Shown here piece by piece: positions 62,141-64,000 of a stretch of DNA of 64,000 nt. This DNA is from Galbula dea. Taxonomy: Eukaryota; Chordata; Aves; Piciformes; Galbulidae. How positions within the stretch are numbered: the first letter of the stretch is position 1; the number at the start of each line of letters is the position of its first letter. Both the position numbers and the translations under genes were made by a program. The DNA is taken from NCBI GenBank assembly GCA_013399015.1, contig VWZX01010011.1:186001-250000 (forward strand). Reading direction: 5' to 3'. The notes below the pieces were generated by a model. It was not told the DNA's origin and made no database searches. It saw only the letters and a program-made list of their open reading frames with translations.

Positions 62141-63418
62141 TAACAGATAAGTCAAACCAATTCTCTAATCATATTTTAGATTCAGTCTTGGACTTTAAGA
62201 CTGTAATGGTTTATAGACATATTTATTAGAAAGGGAAATACATAGTTAATGTGAAATTTACAGCAGGCAGTTATTCCTTGTATACTTTGCTTTCAAAAAC
62301 CAAGCCATGTCTATTAATCTTGCAGTGTTAATATAGTGTATAGTCTATCCTGGAAAAGTGTGGTACTTACTGGTACTTTACATGCAATAAATCATGTACT
62401 TATTTGCTGCTGAGAGTCTGTATTACCAAAATTCCACCACACACCTAAAGAAAGGATGAGGGTGACTTCCCTATTTCAATAGAGTTCAACCCATCTTTGG
62501 ATGTTAAATCAGTCTTGTCAGGAACAGCTTTTATTAATTATACTCTTAACCTGAAAAATATAAAATACCTTAAGGAACAGTGTCTGTCACTGGAAAGGAA
62601 GTAGACTAATAAAAATTTTTATTATATTATTATATATATACATATATAAAAGTTTAACATGCACATATATACATGCCTTGAGCTTCCTTTTCAAGTTCCC
62701 TCCAGTTCATGTTTTTCCCATTGTAAAAGCACACAAGTTAAAGATTCTCTACCTTTAAAGCACTAAGGAGACAGAATTTCCACGTGTCTTAAGAGCAAAA
62801 TTCTTAGATTGACTACCAAGTGATGTCAACTCATCATTTATTTATCAACTTCTCTCTTTAAAAATATTCCCATGCTCATAAAAACTATTATTGCATTAAT
62901 GCTTCTGTAGCTGTGATGCTAACTACTGTAATGTTTATCTCAAGTACTAGTAACACAGAGAGATTATCATGGATAGAAGCCCCACTAAATTCAATTTCAG
63001 CAGCATATCACTGAAGATCTTGCTAGCAGACAGTTGCTGTCTGATTAAATGTCTCCGGTACAGAATGCATGTTCTGTTGCTTCTTGCATGAAATCCATGC
63101 AACTACACATTGGCTTGGTGCTGATTCATTAGCCAGGGTGTGAATGAGCAAACAGGCAGAGGAAGCTTACTCAGCCTTTATGAATTTGTTTAAAACCATT
63201 TATCCACTCTCTATTAATAATGCTTGTTCTTAAAGTATGCTGCATAAAGGAGCGATGACAGGCAAAATGCAAACTGAAGATGGCAGAAGGCAGTAATCAG
63301 AGGTTATCTGGGCCACAGAATTTTTTAAATGTGTCATAGTGTATTTTATAACATTTGGGGTGGAGTCCAAAAAAAAGACCTGCTGTGAATTTATGTAGAT
63401 CAGAGGGTGCAATAAGAA
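62141..63418. other. Unique noncoding DNA, no gene seen
   Basis: AT-rich spacer between two plus-strand CR1 copies, with an AT-rich simple repeat at 62610-62650. Confidence 0.55.
62610..62650. repeat. AT-rich simple repeat
   Basis: TTATTATATTATTATATATATACATATATA-like sequence, about 40 bp, partly self-complementary. Confidence 0.8.
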
Positions 63419-64000
63419 GAATGTAGCCAGCAGCACACCAAGGGAGGTTCTCCTTTCCCTCTACTCTGCTCTAGTGAGGACGTATCTGGAGTTTTGGGTC
63501 TACTTCTGGGCTCCCCAGTTGGAGACACAAGGGACTACTTGAGAGAGTCCAGCAGAGGCTACAAAGATGCTGAGGAAACTGGAGCATATCTGGGAGGAGG
63601 AAAGGCTGGGGGCCATGAGGCTGCTTAGCATGGAGAAGAGCAGCCCCAGAGGGGATCTGATCAAGGCTTATCAAGGTCCAGAGGGTGGGGGCAAGAGGAT
63701 GGGGCCAGACTTTGCTCAGTGGTGACCAGGAACAGGCCAAGAGGTGATGGGCACAAACTGGAACCCAGGAGGTTCCACCTGAACAGGAGGAGAAACTTGT
63801 TTCCTGTAAGGGTGGCAGAGCCCTGGCCCAGGCTGGCCAGAGAGGTTGTGGAGTTTCCTTCTCCAGAGAGATTCCAAAGGCACCTGTAGGTGATCCTGGA
63901 TAATCTCCTATGGGTCACCCTTCTTTATCAGGGGGTTTGGACTAGATGATCTCCAGAGGTCCCTTCCAACCCTCACCATGCTGGGATTCTGGGGTTCTTT
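63419..64000 (+). mobile_element. CR1 LINE 3' end, runs to the window edge
   Basis: About 580 bp of CR1 in plus orientation. It begins near 'gtagccagcagcacacca' and includes 'ctctactctgctctagtgag', 'gagagagtccagcagaggct', 'atggagaagagcagccccag' and 'agaggggatctgatcaaggc'. It then has the 3' UTR shared with the copies at 44.4 kb and 57.0 kb, and reaches 'ccttccaaccctcaccatgc' and 'gggattctggggttcttt' at the end. The true 3' end is probably within a few bases of the window edge. It is the longest copy of its subfamily here. Confidence 0.95.

Noticed and set aside
1..64000. tRNA, rRNA, microRNA, CRISPR, endogenous retrovirus genes and DNA transposon ends
   Set aside because: Scanned by eye on both strands. 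No cloverleaf with conserved A and B boxes, no regularly spaced repeat-spacer array, no retroviral protease or integrase motif, and no long terminal inverted repeats were found. Small hairpin RNAs cannot be excluded without folding software.

Overview
This window looks like nuclear DNA from a bird. The strongest evidence is about eighteen fragments of CR1, the non-LTR retrotransposon (LINE) typical of birds and other sauropsids. Several fragments end in the avian CR1 3' terminus: a 'gaaggtcccttccaacc' type block followed by short imperfect ATTCTGTG-like repeats. By eye, CR1 covers roughly 7-8 kb, or about 12% of the window. The rest is AT-rich noncoding DNA with microsatellites. I found no bacterial or viral gene, operon, CRISPR array or intact host protein-coding gene. 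Nearly all open frames are chance frames of 60-100 codons or reading frames of dead CR1 copies.

Layout. 1-4.4 kb is unique noncoding DNA. 4.4-5.4 kb is a 1 kb minus-strand CR1 holding the end of the ORF2 reverse transcriptase. 5.4-11.3 kb is unique. 11.36-11.74 kb is a diverged 20-bp minisatellite. GC content then rises from 12 to 16 kb and peaks in a clear CpG island at about 14.86-15.66 kb, flanked by polypurine GGA tracts. This is the best candidate for a promoter and first exon, with a possible short coding exon ending in a consensus splice donor near 15,372. 17.7-19.5 kb holds two minus-strand CR1 tails. 24.7-25.9 kb holds a rare CR1 5' end (CpG-rich leader plus decayed ORF1). 26-39.7 kb is nearly repeat-free unique DNA. 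The right third (39.7-64 kb) is CR1-rich in both orientations. It includes a second CR1 5' end (56.3-56.9 kb), a 1.15 kb internal ORF2 piece (58.7-59.9 kb), a short orphan reverse-transcriptase piece (45.1 kb), and three copies of one 3'-end subfamily, two of them forming a 6-kb-spaced inverted repeat. At 43.27-44.18 kb lies a frameshifted protein-coding relic that I cannot assign to a family; it may be a processed pseudogene.

Interpretation. If the CpG island is a promoter on the plus strand, most of the window downstream would be a long first intron; otherwise it is a gene desert beside a promoter. Nothing in the sequence decides between these. The most unusual features are two 3'-truncated CR1 5' ends (CR1 copies are normally 5'-truncated), the unassigned coding relic, and the close pairing of oppositely oriented CR1 copies. 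I did not find a new biological system here.
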